Source of the DNA: a bacterium
GTDB lineage: Bacteria > Armatimonadota > UBA5829
Assembly (NCBI GenBank): GCA_021371935.1
Contig: JAJFVF010000002.1
Location: 248,001-312,000, forward strand
DNA length: 64,000 nucleotides
Reading direction: 5' to 3'
Positions 1-7,908 of this stretch are shown piece after piece (position 1 is the first letter of the stretch; each line of letters begins with the position of its first letter). Made by a program: the position numbers and the translations under genes. The notes below the pieces were generated by a model that did no database searches, had not been told where the DNA came from, and saw nothing but the letters and a program-made list of their open reading frames with translations.

Positions 1-462
1 AAAGAACCGGTCTATGTGACACACCCGGACATGACACGTTTCTTTATGTCCATACCTGAAGCAGTGCAGCTTGTGTTGCAGGCAAGTGCATCGGGCGATT
101 CAGGCAAGCTGTATGTGCTGGATATGGGAGAACCGGTGCGGATTGTTGATCTTGCTCGCGATATGATTCGGCTGTGCGGATATGAGCCCAACGTTGATAT
201 CCCCATTATATACAGTGGCTTGCGGCCCGGTGAGAAACTGTATGAGGCTCTTACTACACCCGATGAGATAATGGAGCCTGCCGACTGTGACGGATTTTTC
301 ATAGTGCGAAGACCGCAGTATTTTGTTGGCGAAGAGGTAGGTGAGGTCATAAAAAGGCTGCGCAAGCTCATAAATGCGGGTGATACCGTTGAGATGCGCA
401 ACCTGCTGGAAGAAATTGTGCCCGGCTTTGCCAGCAACACCCTGCTGGCAGAAGCCAAATGA
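1..462 (+). CDS. CapD-like nucleoside-diphosphate-sugar epimerase/dehydratase, C-terminal part
   Basis: This reading frame is open from the first base, so the gene begins outside the window; about 153 C-terminal residues are visible. The stretch [20 protein letters not shown] followed by LVLQA is the characteristic C-terminal region of membrane-linked polysaccharide biosynthesis epimerases of the CapD/FlaA1 type (extended SDR fold), which interconvert or dehydrate UDP-sugars for surface glycans. [12 protein letters not shown] further on is another hallmark of the family. The NAD-binding N-terminus and any membrane helices are not visible, so epimerase and dehydratase cannot be separated. It converges on the minus-strand symporter, with one base between the two stops. 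Confidence 0.85.
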   Translation, partial: KEPVYVTHPDMTRFFMSIPEAVQLVLQASASGDSGKLYVLDMGEPVRIVDLARDMIRLCGYEPNVDIPIIYSGLRPGEKLYEALTTPDEIMEPADCDGFFIVRRPQYFVGEEVGEVIKRLRKLINAGDTVEMRNLLEEIVPGFASNTLLAEAK

Positions 463-463
463 T

Positions 464-1837
464 TTAGCTTTTCTGCTCCATTGATGTCGGCGCAGTTTCA
501 TCCAGGTTGTTTTCCCACAAGTACTTACGTGTCTCCGCAACAATCACGCCGCTGAGCAGTAGAAGCGATAGCAAGTTTGGCAGAGCCATAAGAGCATTTG
601 CAGCATCGGCGAACCCCCAGACGAGAGTGGGAGTGGATACTGAGCCGAACATAACCAGGCCTACCCAGATTATTCGATATGGCAAAATCGCCCGCCGCCC
701 GACCAGATATTCCAACGCCTTCTCACCATAGTATGACCAGCCCAGTATTGTCGAGAACACGAATGTCGCGAGGGCAATAGTCAGCACAATTGGTCCAAGG
801 CTGTGGACGGTGCCGAATGCGGCCGCAGTGAGAGCGCCCGCACCACCGTCGAAATGCATCTTCCAGACCCCCGTATTGACGAGTACCAAGCCGGTAATCG
901 CGCAGACAACGACTGTATCCCAGAATGTGCCGGTGGATGATACCAGCGCCTGACGGACGGGGTTTTTTGTCTGTGCCGCAGCCGCGACTATCGGAGCGGA
1001 GCCAAGGCCGGACTCATTTGAGAACAATCCTCTGGCAATTCCCCATCTTGCGGCGACCATTATGGTGGACCCGAGAAAACCGCCTATTGCAGCCTGTCCG
1101 GTGAATGCCGATTTGAATATGAGTGCTATTGTATATGGGATATGAGCAAATCCTGTGGCGAGAATAATCAGGCTGCCGAGAATATAGACTACTGCCATAA
1201 ATGGAACTAACGCCGAGCAGACATTTGCTATAGACCTTATTCCACCAAGGATTACAACTGCTGTCAGAATAGTCATTATTATTCCCGACACCCAATACGG
1301 AGCGCCAAATGCACTATTGGCACGCTGCGCGAGTGCATTTGCCTGTACGATATTGCCTATTCCAAACGCCGCGATGGTGGTGAATATCGCAAAAAGCACG
1401 CCAGCCCATTTCATCTTGAGACCACGCTCAAGCGCATACATGGGTCCACCAAGCATGTGGCCATCTTTTGTTTGAACTCTGAATTTAACGGCCAGCAGTG
1501 CCTCGGAGTATTTTGTGGCGATCCCCAGCACGCCGGTCATCCAGCACCAAAACACGGCTCCCGGTCCACCCGCTGCAACCGCAGCAGCAACACCGATAAT
1601 ATTGCCAGTTCCGATTGTTGCGGCCAGTGCAGTCATGAGTGCTCCAAACTGGCTGACATCACCCTCACCCTCCTTCGATCTACCGAGAGACAATTTTATC
1701 GCCAGAGGAATATATCGCTGGACGCCGCGCAGCCTTATCGTAAGGAACAAATGTGTGCCCAGCAGCAGGACCAGCATAGGCGGTCCCCACAGGTAATTAT
1801 CGTTCAGATAACATATAAAGCATTCGATTGATTTCAT
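464..1837 (-). CDS. Sodium:alanine/glycine symporter, AGCS family
   Basis: Integral inner-membrane carrier expected to import alanine or glycine with Na+. The 457-residue protein carries family hallmarks: GTHLFLTIRLRGVQ after the first helix, ATIGTGNIIGVAAAVAAGGP near residue 90, and the FSNESGLGSAPIVAAAAQT segment. Many hydrophobic helices follow to the C-terminus. The open frame runs upstream to 2338, but that part is antisense to etfB and not hydrophobic. The ATG at 1837, with GGAAG just upstream, starts at the expected position before helix one. A TATAAT-like -10 box lies at 1878-1883 on the minus strand. Length matches the usual 450-480 residues. Divergent from the ETF genes; no glycine riboswitch fits in the 115-bp gap. 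Confidence 0.93.
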   Translation of the reverse strand: MKSIECFICYLNDNYLWGPPMLVLLLGTHLFLTIRLRGVQRYIPLAIKLSLGRSKEGEGDVSQFGALMTALAATIGTGNIIGVAAAVAAGGPGAVFWCWMTGVLGIATKYSEALLAVKFRVQTKDGHMLGGPMYALERGLKMKWAGVLFAIFTTIAAFGIGNIVQANALAQRANSAFGAPYWVSGIIMTILTAVVILGGIRSIANVCSALVPFMAVVYILGSLIILATGFAHIPYTIALIFKSAFTGQAAIGGFLGSTIMVAARWGIARGLFSNESGLGSAPIVAAAAQTKNPVRQALVSSTGTFWDTVVVCAITGLVLVNTGVWKMHFDGGAGALTAAAFGTVHSLGPIVLTIALATFVFSTILGWSYYGEKALEYLVGRRAILPYRIIWVGLVMFGSVSTPTLVWGFADAANALMALPNLLSLLLLSGVIVAETRKYLWENNLDETAPTSMEQKS

Positions 1838-1952
1838 ATTACTTCCGCACTCCAGATTTGCCATATGGCGATAAAACATTATACAATATCCGGTGAGCCC
1901 TGTATTGTACCGGGGTTCATAATACAAAAAATGCATTATAAGGTGATTTCGA

Positions 1953-2750
1953 TTGAAAATCTGCTGCTGTATTAAGCAAGTGCCCGGCACCACCGAGGTC
2001 AAGATCAACCCGGAGACCAACACCCTCGTGCGCGAAGGCGTTGAGACCCAGATCAACCCGTTCGATCTGTATGCCCTCGAAGAAGCCGTGCGTGTTAAAG
2101 AAAGAATGATTGCCGCAGGCGAAGAGTCTACGGTGACCGTTATATCGATGGGTCCTCCCCAGGCTGAAGATGCCCTTCGCGAGGCTATTTCCCTCGGCGC
2201 TGACGATGCAATCCTGCTTTGCGACCGCGCGTTTGCCGGATCAGATACATGGTGCACATCGTTTGCTCTGGCTATGGGCGTTAAGAAACTGGAGCCGGAT
2301 ATGGTCTTTTGCGGAATGCAGGCCATCGACGGCGACACCGGCCAGGTAGGTCCTGGGATCGCAGTGCATGCAAATTATGCCCAGGTAGCATATGTCGCCC
2401 AGATCCAGGAGCTGGACTCCAAGAAGATGACAGTCAAGCGCCTGATCGAAGACGGTTACGAAGTCTGCGAGGTGAAGCTGCCGGCGGTGCTCACGGTCGT
2501 CAAAGAGATAAACGAACCCCGCACTCCCAGCCTGCGCGGCAAGATGGCTGCGAAGAAAGCCCAGATTACTATGTGGGGTGCGGCTGATGTAGATGCTCCG
2601 GCAGATAAAGTCGGGCTGCAGGGCTCGCCAACGCAGGTCGTAAAGATCATGACTCCGCCATGCAGAGGCGGCGGCGAGACGTTTGAGGGCGAGAACCCCG
2701 AGCTCGCCGACAAGCTGTATGATGTATTAAAGTGCATGGAGGTAGTGTGA
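1953..2750 (+). CDS. etfB: Electron transfer flavoprotein, beta subunit
   Basis: Small subunit of a heterodimeric electron-transfer flavoprotein, which passes electrons between flavin dehydrogenases and carriers in the cytoplasm. The N-terminus (MKICCCIKQVPGT) and the beta-subunit signature EINEPRTPSLRGKMAAKKA near residues 190-208 are clear. Length (265 residues) is normal. The start is TTG at 1953, preceded by AGGTG at 1941-1945; no better ATG is available. Its stop is one base from the etfA start, so the pair is translationally coupled. No acyl-CoA dehydrogenase or ETF:quinone oxidoreductase gene is visible nearby to identify the electron donor. Confidence 0.93.
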   Translation: MKICCCIKQVPGTTEVKINPETNTLVREGVETQINPFDLYALEEAVRVKERMIAAGEESTVTVISMGPPQAEDALREAISLGADDAILLCDRAFAGSDTWCTSFALAMGVKKLEPDMVFCGMQAIDGDTGQVGPGIAVHANYAQVAYVAQIQELDSKKMTVKRLIEDGYEVCEVKLPAVLTVVKEINEPRTPSLRGKMAAKKAQITMWGAADVDAPADKVGLQGSPTQVVKIMTPPCRGGGETFEGENPELADKLYDVLKCMEVV

Positions 2751-2751
2751 G

Positions 2752-3963
2752 ATGTCCATATCGGTTGATGCGTCCAAGTGTAATGGCTGTGGGCTGTGCG
2801 CAAAGAGCTGCGGAAGCAATGCTATTGAGGTCAAGGACAAACTTGCTACCATTACCATAGAAAACTGCACGATGTGCGGCGCATGTGTATCGGCCTGCCA
2901 CTTCAAAGCTATTTCGATCAATATCGAAAAACAGGCCAGTGAAGACCTCTCAAAGTATAAGGGAGTGTGGGTATTCGGCGAGCAGAGAGACGGCAAGGTG
3001 GCTCCTGTCGTATTCGAGCTTATAAATGTTGGCCGCACACTTGCCGATGACCGCAACACAGAGCTTGCTGTAGTGATCCTGGGCAATAACATTTCCGAAG
3101 CTGTAGAAGAACTGGCGAGTTATCCTGTAGACAAGGTATATGTATGCGAAGCGCCCGAACTTGAAAATTACGATGCCGAGTGCTACTGCCGTGTGCTTAC
3201 TGATATCACCCGTGAACTCAAGCCTGAAATTTTCCTGGCTGGCGCGACCACGACAGGTCGCAGCTTTATGTCCGGTGTGGCAATCAATCTCTACACCGGT
3301 CTTACCGCAGACTGCACCGGCCTTGAGATAGGCGAAGACGGCCTGTTGCACCAAACCAGGCCTGCATATGGCGGGAACATTATGGCGACGATCCTGTGCC
3401 CTTACACAAGGCCGCAGATGAGCACTGTTCGTCACAAAGTCTTCCCGACAAGCGCCAAGCGCACATCGGACAAGGCTGAAATTGTGAACCTTACTCCCAA
3501 GACTAATTTATTTAACTCAAGGAGCAAGGTGCTCGATTTTATCGAGAGTGTGGGCGAGAAGGTAAACCTGGTGGATGCAGATATCATCATCTCAGGTGGA
3601 CGCGGTCTTGGCTGCCCTGAGAACTTCTCTATCGTTCGCGAGCTTGCGGATGAGATAGGCGCTGCAGTGGGAGCGAGCCGTGCTGCTGTGGATGCTGGCT
3701 GGATACCGTATGCGCACCAGGTCGGCCAAACAGGCAAGACTGTCTGCCCCAAGATATACATCGCCTGTGGTATAAGCGGTGCAGTTCAACATCAGGTGGG
3801 CATGAAGAGTTCGGATACCATCATAGCCATAAACAAAGACCCCAATGCCCCAATTTTCTCGATTGCGGACTTTGGTTTTGTCGGCGATGCGCTCGAAATT
3901 CTGCCTCTGCTTACAAAGAAGATCAAGCAGATGAGGGGTGCGCCTGCTTCATGCAAGGCATAA
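2752..3963 (+). CDS. etfA: Electron transfer flavoprotein, alpha subunit with N-terminal 2x[4Fe-4S] ferredoxin domain
   Basis: Large FAD-binding subunit of the ETF. Residues 1-60 form a ferredoxin-like extension with two cluster motifs, CNGCGLCAKSC and CTMCGACVSAC. The ETF-alpha body follows, with the FAD-binding C-terminal domain containing SGGRGLGCPENF, SRAAVDAGW, GQTGKTVCPK and GISGAVQHQVGM. Total length (403) exceeds the usual 310-330 residues by the size of the extension. The start is set by GGAGG eight bases upstream. Ferredoxin-fused alpha subunits are known from anaerobes, for example ETFs of caffeyl-CoA reductase and lactate dehydrogenase that perform flavin-based electron bifurcation. 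Whether this one bifurcates cannot be told from sequence inspection alone. Confidence 0.94.
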   Translation: MSISVDASKCNGCGLCAKSCGSNAIEVKDKLATITIENCTMCGACVSACHFKAISINIEKQASEDLSKYKGVWVFGEQRDGKVAPVVFELINVGRTLADDRNTELAVVILGNNISEAVEELASYPVDKVYVCEAPELENYDAECYCRVLTDITRELKPEIFLAGATTTGRSFMSGVAINLYTGLTADCTGLEIGEDGLLHQTRPAYGGNIMATILCPYTRPQMSTVRHKVFPTSAKRTSDKAEIVNLTPKTNLFNSRSKVLDFIESVGEKVNLVDADIIISGGRGLGCPENFSIVRELADEIGAAVGASRAAVDAGWIPYAHQVGQTGKTVCPKIYIACGISGAVQHQVGMKSSDTIIAINKDPNAPIFSIADFGFVGDALEILPLLTKKIKQMRGAPASCKA

Positions 3964-3998
3964 TGGTTTGATAGTTAGATAGTTTGATGGTTATATGG

Positions 3999-4028
3999 GC
4001 CGGAGTGTAGTGATGCGCTCCGGCTTTC
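3999..4028 (+). terminator. Probable intrinsic terminator of etfBA
   Basis: A 7-bp perfect stem, GCCGGAG at 3999-4005 with CTCCGGC at 4018-4024, is followed by TTTC. It lies 35 bases after the etfA stop. The T-run is short, so termination may be partial. Confidence 0.5.
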
Positions 4029-4047
4029 AAGTTTGGGGAGGTTCACT

Positions 4048-4089
4048 ATGGTGCCTTTTACACCACCTGAATATGAAAAGGATAGCTAA
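4048..4089 (+). other. Tiny ORF (13 codons) with strong Shine-Dalgarno, function unknown
   Basis: ATG at 4048 is preceded by GGGGAGG and encodes MVPFTPPEYEKDS before TAA. The ribosome site is better than that of many real genes here. It may be a remnant of a truncated gene or a leader peptide ahead of hicBA. Nothing further supports expression. Confidence 0.2.
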
Positions 4090-4179
4090 GAGAGACAAAA
4101 CTTATTAAGGGATCAGGCATTTATTACAAGTGTCATGGTAAAATACCCACAGCGAGCGAGTCATGGAGGCGTAGCAATA

Positions 4180-4380
4180 ATGAAATGGCGAGTGGTGCTT
4201 GAACAAGATACCGAGACCGGTGACTGGGCGGTTTGGTGCCCGGAACTGCCTGGTTGTGTTTCAGCAGGAATAACACAGGAAGAAGCCCTGAAGAATATTC
4301 GTGAGGCAATTGCTCTTTATCTTCAGCAGGACCCAATCGAAGTCTCTTCGGAGGCGATAATCACTGAGATAGCAGCCTGA
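4180..4380 (+). CDS. hicB: HicB-family antitoxin
   Basis: A 66-residue protein with the partial RNase-H-like fold of HicB antitoxins: an N-terminal strand pair with ETGDWAVWCPELPGCVSAG, then helix EEALKNIREAIALYL. The ATG at 4180 follows GGAGGC at 4165-4170; the upstream GTG/ATG extension does not belong to the family. It lacks the extra C-terminal DNA-binding domain of longer HicB proteins. Its stop codon overlaps the hicA start by one base, the tight coupling typical of toxin-antitoxin pairs. It is expected to bind and silence HicA and to repress the operon. Confidence 0.85.
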   Translation: MKWRVVLEQDTETGDWAVWCPELPGCVSAGITQEEALKNIREAIALYLQQDPIEVSSEAIITEIAA

Positions 4381-4604
4381 TGGGAGAACGCATACGCAGG
4401 ATGAAATGCCGCGACGTTGAAGAGATTCTTCGTCGTCATGGATTTGAGCTTGTCTCCCAGCAAGGCAGCCACCGTAAATGGCGTAACTCTGAACGCAAAG
4501 CACAGATTATCGTGCCTGAGCACGCTGGTCGTGACTTACCAGTGGGAACACTGCGCAATATTTTCATTAATGCTGGAATACCTGAAAAAGAGTGGAGAGT
4601 GTAA
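4380..4604 (+). CDS. hicA: HicA-family mRNA interferase toxin
   Basis: A 74-residue protein of the double-stranded-RNA-binding-like HicA family, which cleaves mRNA when freed from HicB. The core CRDVEEILRRHGFEL, then QQGSHRKW with the catalytic His at about residue 31, and HAGRDLPVGTLRNIFINAGI match the family closely, so the toxin looks intact. The first ATG overlaps the hicB TGA; a second ATG at 4401 gives the shorter N-terminus more usual in the family. The order antitoxin-toxin is reversed relative to E. coli hicAB but common elsewhere. Confidence 0.87.
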   Translation: MGERIRRMKCRDVEEILRRHGFELVSQQGSHRKWRNSERKAQIIVPEHAGRDLPVGTLRNIFINAGIPEKEWRV

Positions 4605-4637
4605 ATATCTGTAAGGTCTTTGTTGAATGATAAGAAC

Positions 4638-5174
4638 ATGACTAAGAAGTTCCTAACTCCATTTGTTCTCTTAATATGTCTGATTGCCATAGTGTGTATT
4701 TCCAGCAAATGGGAATGGACACGTTACCGCTGCCCATATTGCGGAGCGGTCGAGTCACGTACGAAAATAGTATTCTTCAACTTACCGGCCAAAACGCAAG
4801 AAGGACCTCTGGCTGCTTATTGGAAAAAGCATGTCGACCCGCATCATGTTCATCACTGGGTTCGTTTATGTAAAAGCAATATCGGCATACATAGAGATTA
4901 CTCATCAAACTTTTTGCTGAGGTGGTATGTGCCTGACGAAGCGATGATAGCTGTGCTGAAGTGTTTGCCCAGTGCCACAGAAAGAGAAAAGTTTGTTAAG
5001 TCTCTATGGGTTCTGGAATCGCAGGGCAGCGCAGATCAGCAACAGTGGGCACAAAAAGTGTTCCGCACAATCGGGCGGTCTTACAGGGAAAGACCGAACC
5101 GTACCGACTGGCCAGACATTCTAAAAGAACTAGGTTATCCTTGCCAAGAAGGACCTCTCCCGCCACCTCGCTAA
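4638..5174 (+). CDS. Hypothetical membrane-anchored protein with a CPYCG motif
   Basis: I do not recognise a family. The 178-residue product begins with a short basic segment and one hydrophobic helix (about residues 5-23), consistent with a signal anchor. A CPYCG knuckle at about residues 32-36 has no obvious second Cys pair (single Cys residues lie far downstream), so zinc binding is uncertain. A His-rich stretch (DPHHVHHW) follows. The rest appears helical and soluble. The TTG at 4620 in the same frame is an alternative start with AAGG nearby. It follows HicA by about 30 bases, and could share its transcript. Function unknown. Confidence 0.55.
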   Translation: MTKKFLTPFVLLICLIAIVCISSKWEWTRYRCPYCGAVESRTKIVFFNLPAKTQEGPLAAYWKKHVDPHHVHHWVRLCKSNIGIHRDYSSNFLLRWYVPDEAMIAVLKCLPSATEREKFVKSLWVLESQGSADQQQWAQKVFRTIGRSYRERPNRTDWPDILKELGYPCQEGPLPPPR

Positions 5175-5207
5175 TCAGAAGATATAAGAGATCGAGGTGG
5201 ATCAGGT

Positions 5208-7832
5208 TTGGAAAAGACGAGTAATAATGAAATTACCTCCATAATCCTTGCTGCGGGTAAAGGCTCCCGCATGAGGTCTCCGCATCTGCACAAAGTTTGC
5301 TTCGAACTTGCCGGTAAACCTGTTATCCAGCGTTCAATCGAGACTTATTGCGCCTGTGATATCAATAACCACTATGTTGTGGTCGGCCAGTTCATGGAGC
5401 AGGTTATCCAGGCGGCATCCCTTGCGCCGGGTAATTTGTTTTTCTGTCACCAGAAGGAGCAAAAAGGCACAGGCAATGCAGCCAGGTCTGCAACCCGGCT
5501 CCTGCAGGCAATGGACTACGACGGCGATGTGTTTATTGCTGCAGGGGATAAGGTTATAGATGAGTCTGTGCTGCGCTCGTTTATAAGCAAGTTTCGAGAG
5601 TCCGGCAGCGATATGGCCATTTTGGTGGGTGACATCGACGATTTTCCGAGCGCGGGCAAGATCGTATGCGATGATGGCTCGAATGTGCTGGGGATTGTTG
5701 AAGACTTCGACATCTCGCGAGCACAAATGCTCAAGGTGCTTATGCGTTCTGCAAATGACTCAGATATATCCGCAGACGATGCCAAGAGCCTTGCACTTGC
5801 ATACATGAAGTCTGAAAAGAAAGCTGCCCTTGCGCTTGGTCCGATTTGGGACTTGATTGCAAACGGCAATCCTATCAAAAAGACTGATCTCGATTCCGCA
5901 TTTTCCGACTGTGATCTGTCGGTGAAAGTCAATGGGCACGAACTATCTCAGGATACGCTTTCAAATATCAGTTATGCCAATCAGTCGATTTATATGATCA
6001 AGGCTCCACTGCTCTATTCGGCGATAAGCAAGCTCACTTCAGACAATGCACAGCACGAAGAATATCTCACCGACATCATAGGCATCCTGGCCGAGTCCGG
6101 GGCAAAGATAACCCTGGTTCCAGTGGATTACGCAGAGCAGGTAATGGCCTTCAACACGCCTGAGGAGCTTAGGGCGATAGATGATTATCTTGCCGGTCGA
6201 AAACGGGTATCCGTATGGGAAGTGCCTAAGACGATACGTCCGGCAAGCGAATGGCTCCGCTGCTTGGAATCAGACGAAAGCCCTGCGCGCAGTTATTTCA
6301 ATCAAATCTATGGTGACCCCCTTATATCTGATGGCAAGCGGCGTCAGGTCATCTCGATGCTCCGCAGCTATGTAAGCCACTTCAGTGATGAGCCAGTAAT
6401 TATTACAAGGGCGCCGGGCAGAGTCAATATAATGGGACGCCATATAGATAGGCAGGGCGGCTATGCGAATCTGATCGCAATCGACAGAGACCTATATCTG
6501 ATAGTCGGAGCGCGCAATGACCGCAAAGTAGTGCTGCACAATATGCGCTCTCGCGATATACCGGGCCGAAGTTTTGATACTGACGAGATCATAGCCGACT
6601 GCGATGGCAGCGATTGGCAGACATTTGTAGACAGTGCCGCCATCAAAAACCGTCTCGAAAGTGCTCCAGGCGACTGGTCGCACTATGTAATGGCTCCTAT
6701 AGCCCGTTTCCAGACTAGTTACCCGCACGTGCCGATCAAGGGCATGAACATCGTTGCTGCGGGCAATGTGCCTATGGCTGCTGGTTTGAGTTCATCGTCA
6801 GCGCTGGTTGTGGCTGTTGCTGAAGCCATCGCCCATATAAACGACATGGACCTCACGCCGGAGCAGTTCGTGGAGCTGTGCGGTCAGGGTGAGTGGTATG
6901 TGGGAACACGCGGTGGCTCGGCAGACCATGCCGCAATGAAATTTGCTCAAATAGGCAGAGTTATAAATGTCGGTTTCCTGCCGTTTAGAATGATCGATAC
7001 CATGCCATTTCCTTCAGAGTATTTGTTTGTTGTATGCAACTCACAGATCAAGGCTCACAAGACAATGGGGGCCAAGGATGTATTCAATCACCGCCTGGCA
7101 TGTTACGCAATGGGCAGAGAACTCTTCAAAATCAGATTCCAAAAATATGCATCCAAAATCGAACACCTGCGCGACATTAATACAAGCAACCTGGGCGTCA
7201 GTCATGTCGATCTGCTGCGAATGCTGAAGGCCATTCCAGACGTGATGACTCTGGAAGAGGTAAAAGCAAATCTGCCGGCTGATTTTTGCGATCAATATCT
7301 GAATTCTCATGTGCCTCAGCCGGAAGGATATACTGTGCGGAGCGCGGTGATCTTTGGTCTGGCTGAATGTGAAAGGGCACGCCATTGTGGTGAACTGATT
7401 AGAAATGGAGAAATCGCCGATTACGGGAGTCTGATGAATGCCTCTCATGACGGTGATCGTGTTGCGAAGTGGATTGATGCGGACCACTACACCAATGGTG
7501 TTGCGGATTATTCGGACGCGGCGATGGATACTCTTATCGCTAAAGCCGAGCGCAAAGAAGCGAACGTCGACCTCATTTGCCTGCCCGGAGCATATCGATG
7601 CAGCACTCCACAGATCGACAAAATGGTCGATATTGCACTGTCATCTCCAAATGTGCTCGGCGCGCAGATACTCGGCGCTGGCCTCGGCGGCTGCATACTT
7701 GTTTTGATCCCTAAAGACGTTTATCCTGACTTCGAGCATAAAATGGTAAGTGAATATTACGATCCCCTGGAGCTTGTGCCGGAGATGTTTGCGTGCAGAC
7801 CGGTAGCAGGCAGCCGAGTCATATTCTTTTGA
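5208..7832 (+). CDS. Bifunctional sugar-1-phosphate nucleotidyltransferase / galactokinase-type GHMP kinase fusion
   Basis: Two enzymes are fused in 874 residues. Residues 10-330 are a GlmU-like nucleotidyltransferase with LAAGKGSRMRSPHLHK at 14-29 and an NTP/sugar-binding Rossmann core. Residues 360-874 are a galactokinase-type GHMP kinase. It has the signature RAPGRVNIMGRHIDRQGG at 401-418, the ATP loop PMAAGLSSSSAL at 522-533, GTRGGSADH near 566-574 (probable catalytic Asp 573) and the C-terminal GAGLGGCILVL. The signature departs from the usual GRVNLIGEHTDYNGG. The arrangement suggests phosphorylation of a sugar, perhaps galactose, and its activation to an NDP-sugar, like the FKP fucose enzyme. 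The TTG start at 5208 is set by GAGGTGG at 5194-5200. The exact sugar is unknown. Confidence 0.82.
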   Translation: MEKTSNNEITSIILAAGKGSRMRSPHLHKVCFELAGKPVIQRSIETYCACDINNHYVVVGQFMEQVIQAASLAPGNLFFCHQKEQKGTGNAARSATRLLQAMDYDGDVFIAAGDKVIDESVLRSFISKFRESGSDMAILVGDIDDFPSAGKIVCDDGSNVLGIVEDFDISRAQMLKVLMRSANDSDISADDAKSLALAYMKSEKKAALALGPIWDLIANGNPIKKTDLDSAFSDCDLSVKVNGHELSQDTLSNISYANQSIYMIKAPLLYSAISKLTSDNAQHEEYLTDIIGILAESGAKITLVPVDYAEQVMAFNTPEELRAIDDYLAGRKRVSVWEVPKTIRPASEWLRCLESDESPARSYFNQIYGDPLISDGKRRQVISMLRSYVSHFSDEPVIITRAPGRVNIMGRHIDRQGGYANLIAIDRDLYLIVGARNDRKVVLHNMRSRDIPGRSFDTDEIIADCDGSDWQTFVDSAAIKNRLESAPGDWSHYVMAPIARFQTSYPHVPIKGMNIVAAGNVPMAAGLSSSSALVVAVAEAIAHINDMDLTPEQFVELCGQGEWYVGTRGGSADHAAMKFAQIGRVINVGFLPFRMIDTMPFPSEYLFVVCNSQIKAHKTMGAKDVFNHRLACYAMGRELFKIRFQKYASKIEHLRDINTSNLGVSHVDLLRMLKAIPDVMTLEEVKANLPADFCDQYLNSHVPQPEGYTVRSAVIFGLAECERARHCGELIRNGEIADYGSLMNASHDGDRVAKWIDADHYTNGVADYSDAAMDTLIAKAERKEANVDLICLPGAYRCSTPQIDKMVDIALSSPNVLGAQILGAGLGGCILVLIPKDVYPDFEHKMVSEYYDPLELVPEMFACRPVAGSRVIFF

Positions 7833-7843
7833 GCACAAAACCA

Positions 7844-7872
7844 TTGCCCCCAATTGCCATAAATGATAGAAT
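7844..7872 (+). promoter_or_regulatory. Candidate sigma-70 promoter with extended -10
   Basis: TTGCCC at 7844-7849, a 17-bp spacer, and TAGAAT at 7867-7872 preceded by TG (extended -10) lie just upstream of the GlmL-like gene. The -35 match is only fair. Confidence 0.4.
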
Positions 7873-7908
7873 CTGTACATACTCACTGCAAACGAAGCAT
7901 GGTGATAA

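Noticed and set aside
1838-1952. Glycine riboswitch ahead of the AGCS symporter
   Set aside because: The gap is only 115 bases and no aptamer core was seen.
1838-2338. N-terminal extension of the symporter frame by 167 codons
   Set aside because: It is antisense to etfB, lacks hydrophobic character, and a proper start with ribosome site exists at 1837.
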